From NCBI GenBank assembly GCA_013396755.1, contig VWZF01002957.1, positions 2,641,939-2,705,938 on the forward strand: DNA of 64,000 nt. The letters are read 5' to 3'. The position numbers and the translations under genes were made by a program. The notes under the pieces are model-generated. The model ran no database searches, was not told the origin of the DNA, and was given only the letters and a program-made list of their open reading frames with translations. Below, piece after piece: positions 1-13,000 of this stretch (positions are counted from its first letter, which is position 1; the number at the start of each line of letters is the position of its first letter). The stretch comes from Sclerurus mexicanus (lineage: Eukaryota > Chordata > Aves > Passeriformes > Furnariidae).

Positions 1-919
1 TATACAGGGGAAGTGAAAGCCACTTAGCCCTTCTGGAGGATGCTGCCACGGGTTTTGCGGTCAATGAAAAAACATACATGACATATTAGACGTGTGACCC
101 ACAGAGAAGTAAGATCGTTGTTATTAAAGAGTATTCCAGAGAAATAAAAATGTGCACATATTCACTTAAATCTGTTAAAAGTAAGAATTTAACATATGCG
201 ACTAAATTCAGCTTTTGCAATCGGATGTGTTTCTGATTGCTCTTAAGCTTCCCAAAAGAGGTCTCCATATTCTACCTCAGTTGTTTCATGACTGGGAAAT
301 TCATTTAACTTTACTTTGCCTTGGAACAAGTGGTTCACTCCCTTTGATGGGCTTTGCCTACCTGACCGTGATTTCTCAAAACAGAAAAATAAATATACAT
401 TACCATGATAAATACAGAAACACAGTTACCCATCTCAAACCCTTCCTGCAGCCCAGCTGTACAAATGCAAAACAAGGCTTACCACAGTTTGTTTCCGGAT
501 GGGCTATGATGGTATAAACACAATGTGACCTCACCAGGACTACTTATTTTTGTAGAGCTGTTACATATTGCTTAAAAGACTTTGTACAGATAGGTTTTTA
601 CTTGCTAACTTTAATGATCAGTGCTCAAAGCAGGAAAAACCTATACAGCAAACACTATTCTGTTTTCACATGTTATTTTTCAAGAAAGAAAATTTTATGG
701 GGTACGTCGAACGCCAATTCTGCAACTAAAAAATCCCAACAAAAAACCCACCAACGCCGAAGTGGCCGGCATGTTAATTACTTAGCAGGGCACCGGAAAG
801 CCCGATTTTCATTTTTTTAAGGTCATTTAGCGCTGTGCGGGACACGTTAAAAGGTCATCCAGCCACAGTTCGCGTATCACTGAACTTCCTAAAAACCGGG
901 CGCTACCCCGGGTTGCGGT
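1..919. other. Left edge, no supported gene
   Basis: This is AT-rich sequence that becomes CpG-containing from about 700 onward, as it approaches the island. Short open frames exist on both strands, for example 215-517 on the plus strand, but none resembles a family I know or has convincing splice sites. The first 66 bases are open in both directions (plus frame from position 3, minus frame ending near position 24). They could be the edge of an exon from outside the window, but nothing identifies it. Confidence 0.5.
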
Positions 920-1620
920 AAGAGCTCCAATCAATGCAGCGTTCGAGGCAGACCGCGAAAGCACAAAGCTGGGCGGCAGCCCGCGGCAGAGGAGCGCTCC
1001 GGAGAGGAGCGCTGCCCGCGGGCGGCAGGGCGGCTCGGCCGGCGGTCCCGGGCGCCCCCAGTGCGGGACTCAGCCGGCCGGGCGGGCCCCGCAGCGCCCG
1101 GCGTTACGCAACGCTCCCCGCGACCTTGCNNNNNNNNNNNNNNNNNNNNNNNNNNNNNNNNNNNNNNNNNNNNNNNNNNNNNNNNNNNNNNNNNNNNNNN
1201 NNNNNNNNNNNNNNNNNNNNNNNNNNNNNNNNNNNNNNNNNNNNNNNNNNNNNNNNNNNNNNNNNNNNNNNNNNNNNNNNNNNNNNNNNNNNNNNNNNNN
1301 NCCGCCCCGCCTTCCAGCCCGAGGAGGGGGAGCCGCGGCCGGTCCCGCCACCGCGGCGCCCACCGGGAGCGTCCCCGCCGGTGCCGCCCCAGGGCCCTGC
1401 CCGGGGAGGGTGGTCCCGGTCGGGAAGCGAGGGGCGCCGGTGTGGGGGCCAGGGAGAGGCGGCTCCTTGCCTGGGGAGGGCCGCGGTCACGGTCCGCGTA
1501 CTTTATAGCTCCGGGGAGGGGGCTGGTGAGGTGTCTCGAACCGAGCGCCATCCGCTCTCCTCAGCAGCCTCACGGCGAAGGCGGGAAAGGCTTTCCCTGG
1601 GTCTGCGTGGTTTGTATTCC
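920..1620. promoter_or_regulatory. CpG island, probable promoter of an unidentified gene
   Basis: GC content and CpG density rise abruptly from about 920 and fall again after about 1620, with many CGG, CCG and GCGC steps and no TATA box. In birds such islands usually mark the 5' end of a gene. The centre is missing as a block of N, so a first exon may be hidden there. Long open frames across the island on both strands are an effect of GC richness and of the N run, not evidence of coding. If the gene runs leftward, its body is outside the window. If it runs rightward, I see no following exons. The island call is firm, but direction and gene are unknown. Confidence 0.7.
1130..1301. other. Assembly gap (172 N) inside CpG island
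   Basis: An uninterrupted run of N lies in the most GC-rich part of the island. Sequencing dropout in GC-rich avian promoters is common, so the gap probably hides the GC-richest core and perhaps a 5' UTR or first coding exon. Confidence 0.99.
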
Positions 1621-4600
1621 ATACCCGGCACACGGGCCGCTCTCAGGGAACTGCTGTCCTATCAGGGTGTCAGGGTTTGCCCAGCCCTGGTGCTAAAAGC
1701 AAAACATTGATCTAGCCAGAAGAACGCAAATCAGATGAATAGAAGTGGTTTGGTTTGTATTGCGGGTTTTTTGTTTGGTTGGTTTTTTGGTTTTGGTTTG
1801 GGTTTTTTTGTCGTTCTGGTTTGGAATGGGCTAAACTCACTTCTCCCCATTACTTAGTAACCTGTATTTGAAAAGTAACAGGACATAGGTGCTTACAGGT
1901 CTGATTTGGCTTTTTGGTTTTGGTACAGCTGATTCTTCTAAAGGCTTCTCCGCACAAAATTGTGGAAAGGGGACGGAGCTCTTCTGGCTGTGCTCCAAAC
2001 GACGAAGGTGTGAAGCAGATCCAGCCGGACAGTGGGATCACCCGGGACAGTGCTGTGTGTGAGCCAGCAAGCCCTGGGTAGGGTCTGGGACAGTAGGTCA
2101 CTTCAGTGTAACTACTTAGTTTCCTGATCAGAACTGATGATTTGTGTTTGACTGCTCACCTCTCACACAACACAACTCTGTAACCATGTCTTTGGCTTTT
2201 TTATGTTTTAGATCAAGGGCTTTGTATCATTTTGTGTCTTTGGAAAGATTTCTGACCCTTTTTGCACAAAGCATCTTTTCCACAATTTTGAAACATAGAC
2301 AAGATAAAGGACAATATTTGTTGTCCTTTGGAGTCCTGTGGAGTTATCCATATTTATTAAAAAAGAAAATTGCCAGAGCTGCAAGTATAACCCTAGATAA
2401 CAATATGACCCTATGCCTAGCTCTTCAGGAAATTGGTTTCCAACATGGTCTCACATTTTCTGAAATGACATCTTATATAACATCAACTGTTACAGGAGGG
2501 AACTGAAGGCTTAAACCTGCCATGGCACAAAAACATCTGAATGATGATGTAGACTTGAAATAAATGCTAGTCATGCTTGATCAAAGTGGTTTAGGGCACA
2601 CTTGAGATTTCTTTTTATTGTTTTTCTCCTAAACTTTTCCTTGTCATGCAGCATCTTTCATTCCTTTTCAGGTAATATGTTTTTCTTTTACCTCTCAATA
2701 GTCAGATTCTGAACCTTGGCAACAATTGCTGTTTTCTTTTACTTTTTGGTAGAGTACTGGGGGCCTGTGCAGTCGCAGCCTCCCCAGGACTGTAAACTGG
2801 TACTGGAGACTTCTGGATCACATGAGCTGAAGCATCCACCAGACAAAGTGTCAGTAATACCAGAGAGAAGTGCATTCCTGTGCCCTCTTCCCCCTGTTAT
2901 TCCCACTCATTGACTGTTTTATGAATATTGCCTTAATACAAATTAACTATGTCATCCATAGATACAAATCTGCAATTCACATCAGAAGTTAACTAGAAGC
3001 ACATGTACACTTGAATGCCATGTGGTTTATAATTTGGCAATTTGTGTCACTTAATTTCAAAGACAGCTGCCTGTCATCTTCAACACAACAGTGGATCAGA
3101 TGTCCCAGGGATGGTGTTTCCTGATTCAAAGCAGAGTTAGTAGCAGAAGTTAATGATTCATTTTGAAGATTGTAGCTTCTCTTTGAAAAAGGAGACAAGT
3201 TTACTAGAAAAGATAGTGGCAAAAAGAGTTAATTTCCTGCACTTCCTGGACACACAGTGGGAACTTTGCAATACCTTCCTGCAGACAGAAGTTCTGTTCC
3301 CAATCTGCCACTCTATTTTACTGCTTCCATTTTGTTTTCACTAGAGAAGCAGCATAAGTGGGTGGTGCTAGTGACAACACTGTCTAGTTCTCCCACTTTT
3401 CTTCCTCAGGTGCTTCCAGTTTAAACATGGAAACCTCATGCTCTGCTTCTGTAATTCTGTGCTACGCAAACAGAATGCATGTTGTGATGTTTTTAATGTA
3501 ACACAGTTGAAGAGCTCTAGCATGCTGCAGACTAATGTCTTTGAACACACCTTGAGGAGATCTTCAAACATCATAGCCTGGAGCTTAATTGTGCTTTTTA
3601 ATTATGTTAAGACAATTTGAATGAGCCAGAGTGATAGACTGCAACCACACCTTTGGCATGCCAACACATTCCTCTGAGGGAGCACGCTGTGCAATGCACA
3701 GCGCTAGAATATTTTGCATACTACCATCTTCAGCCCATGTAATGGATTCAGGAAAGCAATATCCCATCACCCCAGAAAGAATGTCCCTCGTGCGTGTAGG
3801 ATGTGAGGACCACCCACTGGCCGTGGCAGTCTCGAGTTACCACTTGAGTTACCATTGTGTAACTCTGCTTTGAATCTGAAAAGCATTTTAAGTATAAAGG
3901 CAGGACAAGAGTAATGCCTAATGGACTATATTTCTAACTTCATAACTTTGCCAGTGGTCAAGGGGAAGGAAGTGATTCATATCTGCATAGCATGAATATG
4001 TCAAACTATGCCTCCTTATATTGTTTCCAGACTTCACTCAAGGAGGTGACACCTGCTCTTCTGCCCACAATCTCCCCACATGCTTGGATTTTGTGACTGG
4101 CGGCAGGTTCTCACACACAAGGTAAACCAGTTTTCCCTCATCTAGCTCTTCACATGTATTGTTCCTATCTGAAGCAGCTTTTGTAGGAGACAACATTACT
4201 ACCCAGCAAAGGCCTGTGCCAAAGTTCTCAGGCAAAAGTGATGTCCCCCACACTCTGACAATGACAGTGCTCCTGAGAAGGATGGCTGTTTTGAGTCTTT
4301 GTGCATAGTTAGGCCTCTGACCATGGATGCTGGCCTCTTGGCTTTGATGGGAATTATATGAAATGTCCTAATGAATATACTAAACACATCTTACGCTATC
4401 TGTGTCATGTCTTGTTTGAAAAGGCTGTCACTCAGCCTTAGTTTAGTGGAATACCTGGCACCTGCTCTTACTTTCTAGCTAAGATGTGTATGTGTGTCCC
4501 CTGGTCTGTTTACAGCAAAACAAGATGGGTAACACTTGAATAGTTTAAATTGTGCTTTTGCTAATCTGGTTATTTTGACCAGAATACAGTCAGTGGTGAG

Positions 4601-6969
4601 GACAGAAACCTTTTCCACATGAAGAAACCTTCCGTAGGAAACGGGTTTTATAGTTGTTCCATGTGTGCTGTTGAGGCACATACAGCAAAGCAGATGCCAT
4701 TTAACCAGTCGAGACAGGACTGAACTTGTGAACCGTGAAGAGGAGCCTAACAGTTTCTGTCCACAAGGAGCAGCTGGTCTAGGAAGCACAAACTGCAGGG
4801 AGAACAAGGAAATACTGGTAAAGGCCAGCTGATTTGATCAGAGGGCCTTTCAGTAAATTTTGATAATGAGCACTTTTCCACACATTTATAATGAATAAGA
4901 CATAGGAATTAGCTAAAGTAAAAGAAACTTTGAAGATGAATTCCAAAGGGTAATTGCTCTTTATCCTCCCATAGAGAGCATCCTAAATATCCAGGGGTGA
5001 GAGGAAGCAGGGCCTCCATTGCTTCCTTATCTCCCAGCTGCAGCCTGGAAAGCAGAGCTGAGTGGGCTAAGTATCAGATTGCTTCCTTTCTCTTTCCTCC
5101 AGGTGAGATTAAAGTTATAGCAGTGTGGGAGGGAAAAGCACATCAATCATCTTTCCAGATGAAATTTAGAAATCCACTTTAAGATTAACTTTTCCCTCTA
5201 TCACCTCTGGTTTCTTCTATAACTTGACAAAGTCATACTTTTTTTTGTTTCAGTGGGGTTGCTTTGCAGGCAACTTCTGAAATTAGTAATTTTAAAGACA
5301 GCTAAAAATTTTAGGCTTTTGAGAAATGTCAAAAGATGGGAGACAAGCCTTGCATGAAATGTGTAATCCTGATTATTAGTGGTTATTAACTCCCAAGTAC
5401 ATTACACTTAAAACCAATCAATCTTGTGTGTTTATTTCATTCCCCATAGTAAAATAGTTTACAAAGACTACATTACTTTCTGTTGCATAGAGGGCATTTT
5501 ATGTGACTGTACAATGATTATATTTTTTGCCATTTTGTGAATTTACTAGTTTCACAGTGGGATTGCAACAATTATTACAGAAACTATGAAGAAGAGGGGA
5601 TATAAAAGTAATGTAATAGTCATATCTGAAGGACTACAAGCTAGTGTCTATTTTTATTCTGAATGTTTATCCAGAATGCCTACGTGCCCATGCAGCCAGA
5701 GGGTGATTTCAAGCGCTGGCTCCCTTTATGTTTACGAGGTGGTAGCTGTCTAATTCTTCAGCAAGTAACAGCTATTTGGCCATGCTATCAAATGTGGTAC
5801 ACCTCCAGAACATTTCTGTTCCCTGTGACTGTGTAAAACGAGGAACCTTGTTTGGGTGGTCAGATGCTGATAACCCATCATGGCTTGACTGCCTCTTTTA
5901 CAGAGCACTTCAGAATACAGTTACCCCTGCTAGTTCTCCAAGAAGCTGAAGGACTCAGTACCTTTGTCAATCCCAGCACCATAAGAGACTTTTTGTAATG
6001 AGTTTTTGAGAATACATCTAGCCATAAAACATATATTTCCTCTGACACACTGAATGCAAAGAACATGGAAGCTTTAGTCAATTGATCAAAATTAAAGAAA
6101 TATCATTAAAGTCAGGGTCTAATGAAAATATCCTGCCTTTTTGCTGGTGTTTCCTACCCAAGCCACCTACAATTGTAGCAGATGTGTGTCTGAGGTAGGG
6201 AAGAGCAAGGGAACAATTTTCAATCCTGTAAGGCTTTGCTTTTTTAATGATAATATGAGGCTATTGTCAAGGAAAGATGCATACTGGATAGTGTATAATG
6301 TATAATGAATACTGCTAGATCTGCACAAGATTTTCAATTTTAAGACCCATGTTTTTGGTTGTATATAAATATGCTGAGCTTCAAAACTTTGGTGTTGTTC
6401 TCCAACAGATGTTTGTAATAGAATGTGTTGTTCTTTTATTTTTCAGAAGAAATTGTGTTACCTTGAATTAAAAACAAAACAAAACAAACCCCTGAGGTTA
6501 GGGCAAAAAAGGCATTTATCAAAGCTGCATAATTCTTACCATTGTTTTGCTGAGATCTAGGCTGGCCCACAAAGGTGAAATTTAATGACATATATGTAAA
6601 TGAGATGGGACAGTCAAAGAAATGCCTTTTTTGCTCTCTGTAAGAATATTTCTAAATTTAACTGCAGAATAAATATGTGGAAAACTCTTTTTATGCATTT
6701 TGAAGGATTTATTTGTCAACTACCAAGTAAGTCTTCTGAAACTTCCACATGTATTGAGCAGGACTGTTTTTTTGAGAGCCTGGAATAGGCCAAATGTAAG
6801 GAGTAGGAATAAATGAGAACAGGACAGGCTGAAGGAGAGCACAGCAAGTGATAGGAGAGTAAAGGCTGGACTGCAAGGGCAACATGTAACAGGAAGCAAA
6901 TACTGTGTTAGTCAGAGATTTTGGTGTTCTCCAGCTGCAGGAACTACCTGCACCAGGTCTTCCTCTGTA
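1621..6969. other. Intergenic, no gene seen
   Basis: The stretch begins with a GT/T-rich low-complexity tract (about 1748-1815, GGTTTT-like) just after the CpG island. It then becomes ordinary AT-rich sequence. Open frames are short, overlap on both strands and match nothing I recognise. No RNA gene, tandem array or clear transposon was seen. Confidence 0.5.
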
Positions 6970-7034
6970 TGACAAGTTGGACTCAATGATCTTAGAGGTC
7001 TTATCTAACCTAAATAATTATTTTATTCTATGAT
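6970..7034 (+). repeat. CR1 LINE, 3'-end fragment
   Basis: The text 'gttggactcaatgatcttag' followed by 'aggtcttatctaacctaa' and ending 'attctatgat' is the usual CR1 3' terminus in plus orientation, diverged by several substitutions. Only about the last 65 bases are recognisable. CR1 copies are normally cut short at the 5' end, so the fragment is non-coding and inactive. Confidence 0.75.
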
Positions 7035-10000
7035 AGATGGGGACTTGTGACTGTTAGATAGGTATAACATACTTCAAGAGAAGCTGAAGCTGTTCTGTAA
7101 TTAAGCCTGGTATTTTTTCCCTTTAGAATTTCCTTGTGCTGTCCTTTAATACATATTACTGGTGTAGGGACTGGAGTCTGACACTGACACTGGTGTGAGA
7201 GCTTTTGGAGGTGAAAAGTCTCATCAATTCAGCTTCAGCTGTGAATTTGGCCTTATTTCAAAAGGACATCTGAAAACTAGAGTTTCAACTTGAACACTAA
7301 TGAGGAATTCATGTGCAGTTTGATAAAATCATACCCTAGGAATAGGAGAGCACAGGACCCTTTTCAGACTAACACTATAGATTTTTCAAGGAGTTATTAT
7401 ACTCAGTGCTCAGTTACTACAACTCAGTGCTGCTGTAATATATCAGGCAAAATCAACTACATGATCAGTTTCGAGATGCTAAGCAAAAATTTGGGCTTTT
7501 TTCCTTGCAGTCTGCGTAGTTTTTCTCTCATACATATATATTTTTCAAAGAACTGTGGCTGAGGCTTATCCATTACATCTAGGACCTTGTTCTAAACAGG
7601 AACTAGCACACTAGTTTTAGAAGAAGGCATGAGAAGCCTTGCAATACGTAGATACACGATAATCATCCCTCATGAAAATCTTGAACTGACCTGTAGTTAG
7701 GATTGGGAATAAGCTTTTGATGCCAAATCTTTTACGTCTTTCAAATCTGCTATCATCCTAGCACTGAGTGGTATTTTGTGATTTTCTTTCACTGTCCCTG
7801 TGGGTTATAAAATAAATACGGAGGATTAAAGGTTTGAAGAAATCTCTAGCCTGCAAAATCTTTAAGAGCATTTGCCACCTAGCAACAGCCAGGAACGTGT
7901 GTTTCCTTCGAACAATCTGCAATTGTGTGATTCAGAAGAAACCTCCACAGTGTTTATAACTGCAATTGTAACTTATGTAGGAAGGGAAAATGCAGCAAAA
8001 GGCTCTGGTTACATCAGTGACAAAAGGATTTCATTAACATAAGAAGCCCCTAACAGGGTGACAAATAATCAAGATTAAAAAGAATGTGTGAGACCAGCAG
8101 AAAGGGAAACAATGACATTCCTATTATAGCTGTGGCCTTTGCAATAAATGATATGTCAGCTTTTTCATTTTGAATTGTGCTGAATAACTTGGTGATTTCA
8201 ATTCATCAGCAAATGAATACTTAGATTAGAAGCTATTTTCTTTTCAAATGTGCATTTGCTAACTTAGTCATGCAATAAATACCACATTCCTTGAAAAGTG
8301 TGTATTATTTTTATAGATATTGTTTATAGATGTTAATGATTTAAAACCACAGATACTCTGTTAGTTTGCACAGATATGTGAGGAAAGTGTGGGAATTATA
8401 TGAGAGGAAGAGTAATTGCAACATGCATGAGCTGGCTGGCTATCAGAGTCCCATTGGTCTGCGTTTTGTGATGCTAATGAGATAGTAAGGAAAAATTACA
8501 CAGATGCTAATGCACATGGGTTCTATTTAGATGATTCTCATGCATAAGTCCTTGCAACATATAAGAATATGCTTTACTGGATATCAGTTATCCCAGTTGT
8601 TCTGTTTTTCTCCTTTTTTTTTTTTTTCCACCTCCTTAAAGGAAGGAAACTGGGGATATCTAAGGACACTGTGTCTTTCATACCTCCCAGACCTCTGAAC
8701 CGCACACACTTGTTAAGGAATTTTACCCATGTGACATTGTTCAATTAACCTGGATCTGTTCTTAAAAAAAAAAAAAGAGCACCTTCTAGACTTAGGTTCA
8801 TAGCATTACTTAAAATTGCTCATTAACAGGGTACTAAAACACCCTTTGTCTCAGTATATGTTCTTTTTAAAACATGGGTTATATTTTCTCAGTTAACAAA
8901 CCAACTTAAGCCCAACGAAGATATTACTCATATACATTACTAACAAAATACTTTTAATGCTAAAATATAGATGGTGTATTGTTGCTAACCCCTTACAGGC
9001 AGCTGGTAGGACTCAATTCTGTTTCTGGCAGCAGGAGAGTACATGCTGAAGTATCAGAATTGGAGCAGAAAATTGTAAGTGCAGCTGAAATGGAAGGGAA
9101 AGCGGCAAGCTATTGCCAAGGGAGCACAAGCATTTTTGAAATAAGTACATTCAGTGAGTTTATACTAAATATTAAAAGTTCCAGAAAACATAATGTAAAT
9201 AACTGCAATTTCAGAAGCCTCTCTTTTTCAGTCATGTTCAAAGTACTAAAAGCATTTCTTAGAACCTGATATTTGTACTGAATTGCCAGTGCAATATCAG
9301 CCATTTTTGGAAAACATCATAATGTAGACAGGCCCTACCAGGCAAAACTTTTGAAAGCAAAATGAGGTGTTGGGGGGTAAGGAGCACGTTGACACTGTTT
9401 TGTGCTGTACTCACTAAGAGTAGCCCTGACCTGTCAACTCTTCCACGGATGTACATTGCTGTATATGAGGACTGCATGTTCAGGTGTGCTTGGGACACTG
9501 TACATGGTCCTCTAATAGGAACAGTTTTGCAGATCGCAGGTGGAAGGCACCTCAAAATCCAAGCTTTCTTGTTTCACAGTTGGTCTGTTCTAGCAATCAG
9601 AATGTGAAATCTAATTATGTGCTTGGGATAAGGAGAAGGTAGTTTCCTAATCACATTTCTTTGATTCTGCCATAAAGGATGGTAAAAGTCCTACTTCTCT
9701 GAAGAGAAACCAATCAACAGGAGGCAATTTGTGTTTTCAGAGTTCCAGGATTCATGTCAGCTATTTAGCCTGCAAGTTGATTCAGGATTCTCAGGACCTC
9801 ATTTACTGCCTACACCTATATATGTACCCATTTTGATTTCTTACAATACTATGTATCTTACCGGGCAGCATAATTAGAAAAATATCATTTTTAAACGTAT
9901 TTTAAAACAGTATATTTTTTTAAACTTAAAATATCACAGAGTAATATGTAATCAATAATTACATCATGATGGAATTGCTCCTGACTCTGCCTGTCATGCT

Positions 10001-13000
10001 CAAATACTGATATGCCTTGGGTAGGGAACCTCAGCCCTCTCAGCAGAAACTGTGCAACAGCTGTATCTTATCTACCTCTCTTTCTCAAGAGTTATGATCA
10101 AAGTGCTAAGGGGATACTACAAATGATAATATTCTTTTAGCTCTACAGAGCTTCTCCTTGACTTTAAAAGACAGACGATTAGGATTCACATTTTTTAAAA
10201 GTTGGGCACAGCAGAGACAAGACGGAAAGTGAAAATCCACGTAGATTAGTGTAGCCTGGTGTCCAGGTCACATGTGTAGCATACATAACCTGATTAAAAT
10301 CCCTGCTCAGTCAGCTTCAGATCATGGTCTTGAAACTAAATTCCAACTTCCCATCTGTTTAGCTATGGATATTTCAAGGTGGTGTCTTTCTTTGAAGTCT
10401 CAGTCAGGCTTTGTCTTCAACCAGCTACAAAACAGAAACTGCTGTGCTCCTCACAATTAATTCCTACCCACATTTAGAGAAAAAATAGTAGATTTAATAG
10501 GAAATGTTCAGTCTTAACCTTTTACTAATGTACTTATGATTTACTGTTCTTTTTATTTCAAAATAGAATTGGAACTAAAAAATGAGATCCAGAGCAGCTC
10601 ATATTATGTTTGGCAATGTTCCTGCAGGTTTACCTTTCATCCCAAACAAATGGTGGTGGAGACCATTTAAAAATTTAAAATTACATTTCTTTCTTCCCTC
10701 CTAATGTTCTTTTCAGTATCTGAAGATGCTTTAAGACACTCCCACCCAAAACCTTTATAATAGAAACTGAATTAATACTTTTTACTCCTAAATCATGCAT
10801 TATTTTGGTTCTTCCTCTTAAAACTTAAGAAGAATTCATGTATTAAATACGAGTTTCAGAGAAATTTCAGCATTCCAAGGGCACCTATAAAAGGCATGAG
10901 CAGCTGCCTTCACACAGGGATTTTGTGTATATAGGCTGATCCCAGTAGACTTAATGTGCGTGATGAAATTGTACTATAGCCATGCAATTTGAATTAGACT
11001 GTTACTTTTATATCTCTTATCACTACTCCTTTCCAGTTAACATTCTCCTCATTTACATCCTGAGTTTGCAATCCCTTAGGATATTTTTTTCCCAATTTTT
11101 GCAGAGCAAAATATTCATAAGATTAGAATCACTAGTCTGTCATACTCCTCATTTGAATACAGCAAACCTGCTTATAGTTGGTTCTGTTATACTTGGTCGT
11201 AATCCTCTATCAAGGAAGAATAAAACCAAACAAACTGGTTTGGTACCTTATACTTCTCCCATTAGGATTCCACTGAAGGAAATTCTTTTTTGAGAGTCAA
11301 AACCCTTCAGACACTAGCCTAAAACGGTTCCCATGGAAGTCAGCCATCATCTCCTGGGTTCTCTGAGTCAGGCACAGGTCAATAAAAGGCACTTTTGTGA
11401 ATCCCCACTTACTATAGCCCAAGCTCTGTTCATCAGAGATAGCAGTATTCTGGCTTCCCACCACCTGGTAACTTTTCTCACTTATCCTCTGTTCAGCACT
11501 ATGGATGGTCTGTTTTTGGCATGCTAATGTGGATTGTTAGAAGGAATTAGGTGCAGGGAACATGCACCTATTGAACCTTATAATATTTATAGTCATTGTG
11601 ATTCTACTTTTGTCCTAGAGTTCTACTTTTGTCCTACAATTCCTAGAGTTGATAGTGAGAGGCATTTTATCCCTATTTACTCAGCTCTTTTTACATTTAT
11701 TTCCTGTCTAATTAGATGGATGCAAATTGGAAGGGGGGGGAGTGCAGAGGGGAAGAGAAGGGAGAGGAAACTCTTCCCTGCTCTCTGATTATGTGATCCT
11801 GAACAGTGCTCATCATCAAATACGCCAGTAGTTGAATTGACCTTCTAATGATGCATATTATTAGTTATGCCTCTGCTTTTCAGAGATTCAGATTCCTCTA
11901 GTAAAAGATCAATGACAGCCTTCGAGAGAGCGGAAGTAGATTTGCTCCCAATAAGAAGGCACTACGTTCTTCTTCTCCACCCTTGGCAATTTTGGTTCAG
12001 AGGAATTGGTCACAGGTTTTCTGGGGACTTTTTTTTTTTTAAGATATTTTCCTTTGATTCTAAGAATGTACTGAAAACTGATCCAATCACAGTTAGTGTT
12101 CTCTTTTCTGGATTGTTTATGTGATGCTGCTAGGACAATTGGTATATTCAATTCTCTTGCTTTTACTTTCTATAGATCCCAGCCTTTGAGAGCGTTCTAG
12201 GTCCAAAAAAGTAACAAATGGTATTATTGTCCCACAGGACCTCATACTACTCTAAAAAAAATAAAAAAAAGAAAAAAATAGGATATTCATGGCTTAGTTG
12301 AGTAGGTGTTTTAATGATTTCTAGTTGAGACGTTGCTGTGTACACTGTTATTGCTTTCTAGAGGATGATAGACAAAATTTTGAAACTGTTAATTAAAGGG
12401 TAACTTAGAAGAGTTTTTTAGGTGGGAAAGTAAGACTGTGTTAAGTTCAGCCTTGGTAGAAGACAATGCCAGGAACTATGATCAAGGATAAAAAGACTAA
12501 GTTTAGCCTACTCCATTCGATTTTTTTATCTGAGGTCAAGCTCTTATTGTTAGTCACTGCCTCTCTCTGTGCTAAGTCATGCAGTTTAGGTTTCGTATAG
12601 GCTTCCATAGAAAAAAGTACCAGTATGATCCAACATGGACACGGCAATTCACATACTTTTTCAACCATGCAGCTGTTAAGCACTAACCAGTTAGTTCGTC
12701 ATAACCATTCAATCTGAGAAGGCATTCTTCAGCCAACTTTAATGTTATTTCATGGAAGAATTCAGTGTTTTCAGAGGCACATTTAAAATCTAAGCCTGTT
12801 GGCAAACAAAGACAGCTGAGTCTCCTCTGTTCCACAGCACTAAAGCACAGAAGATGGGCAAGGCAGGCAGGCTAAGCAGGCTTATTAGACACAGCTTTCT
12901 TTCTAGAACAATTTCTCTAACACCTTTTTCTAAGCTGTAAATTGAATATATGTGGAACCTGTTGCTCCATTATAATGCAGAGCAAAGAAAAGTTCAGCTC

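Noticed and set aside
1..86. Possible terminal exon at the left edge (plus frame from position 3, or minus frame ending near 24)
   Set aside because: There are too few bases, no convincing splice site, and neither reading matches a protein I know.
931..1710. Long open frames on both strands across the left CpG island
   Set aside because: They pass through 172 N and through GC-rich sequence where stops are rare. They are open in several frames at once and resemble no family.
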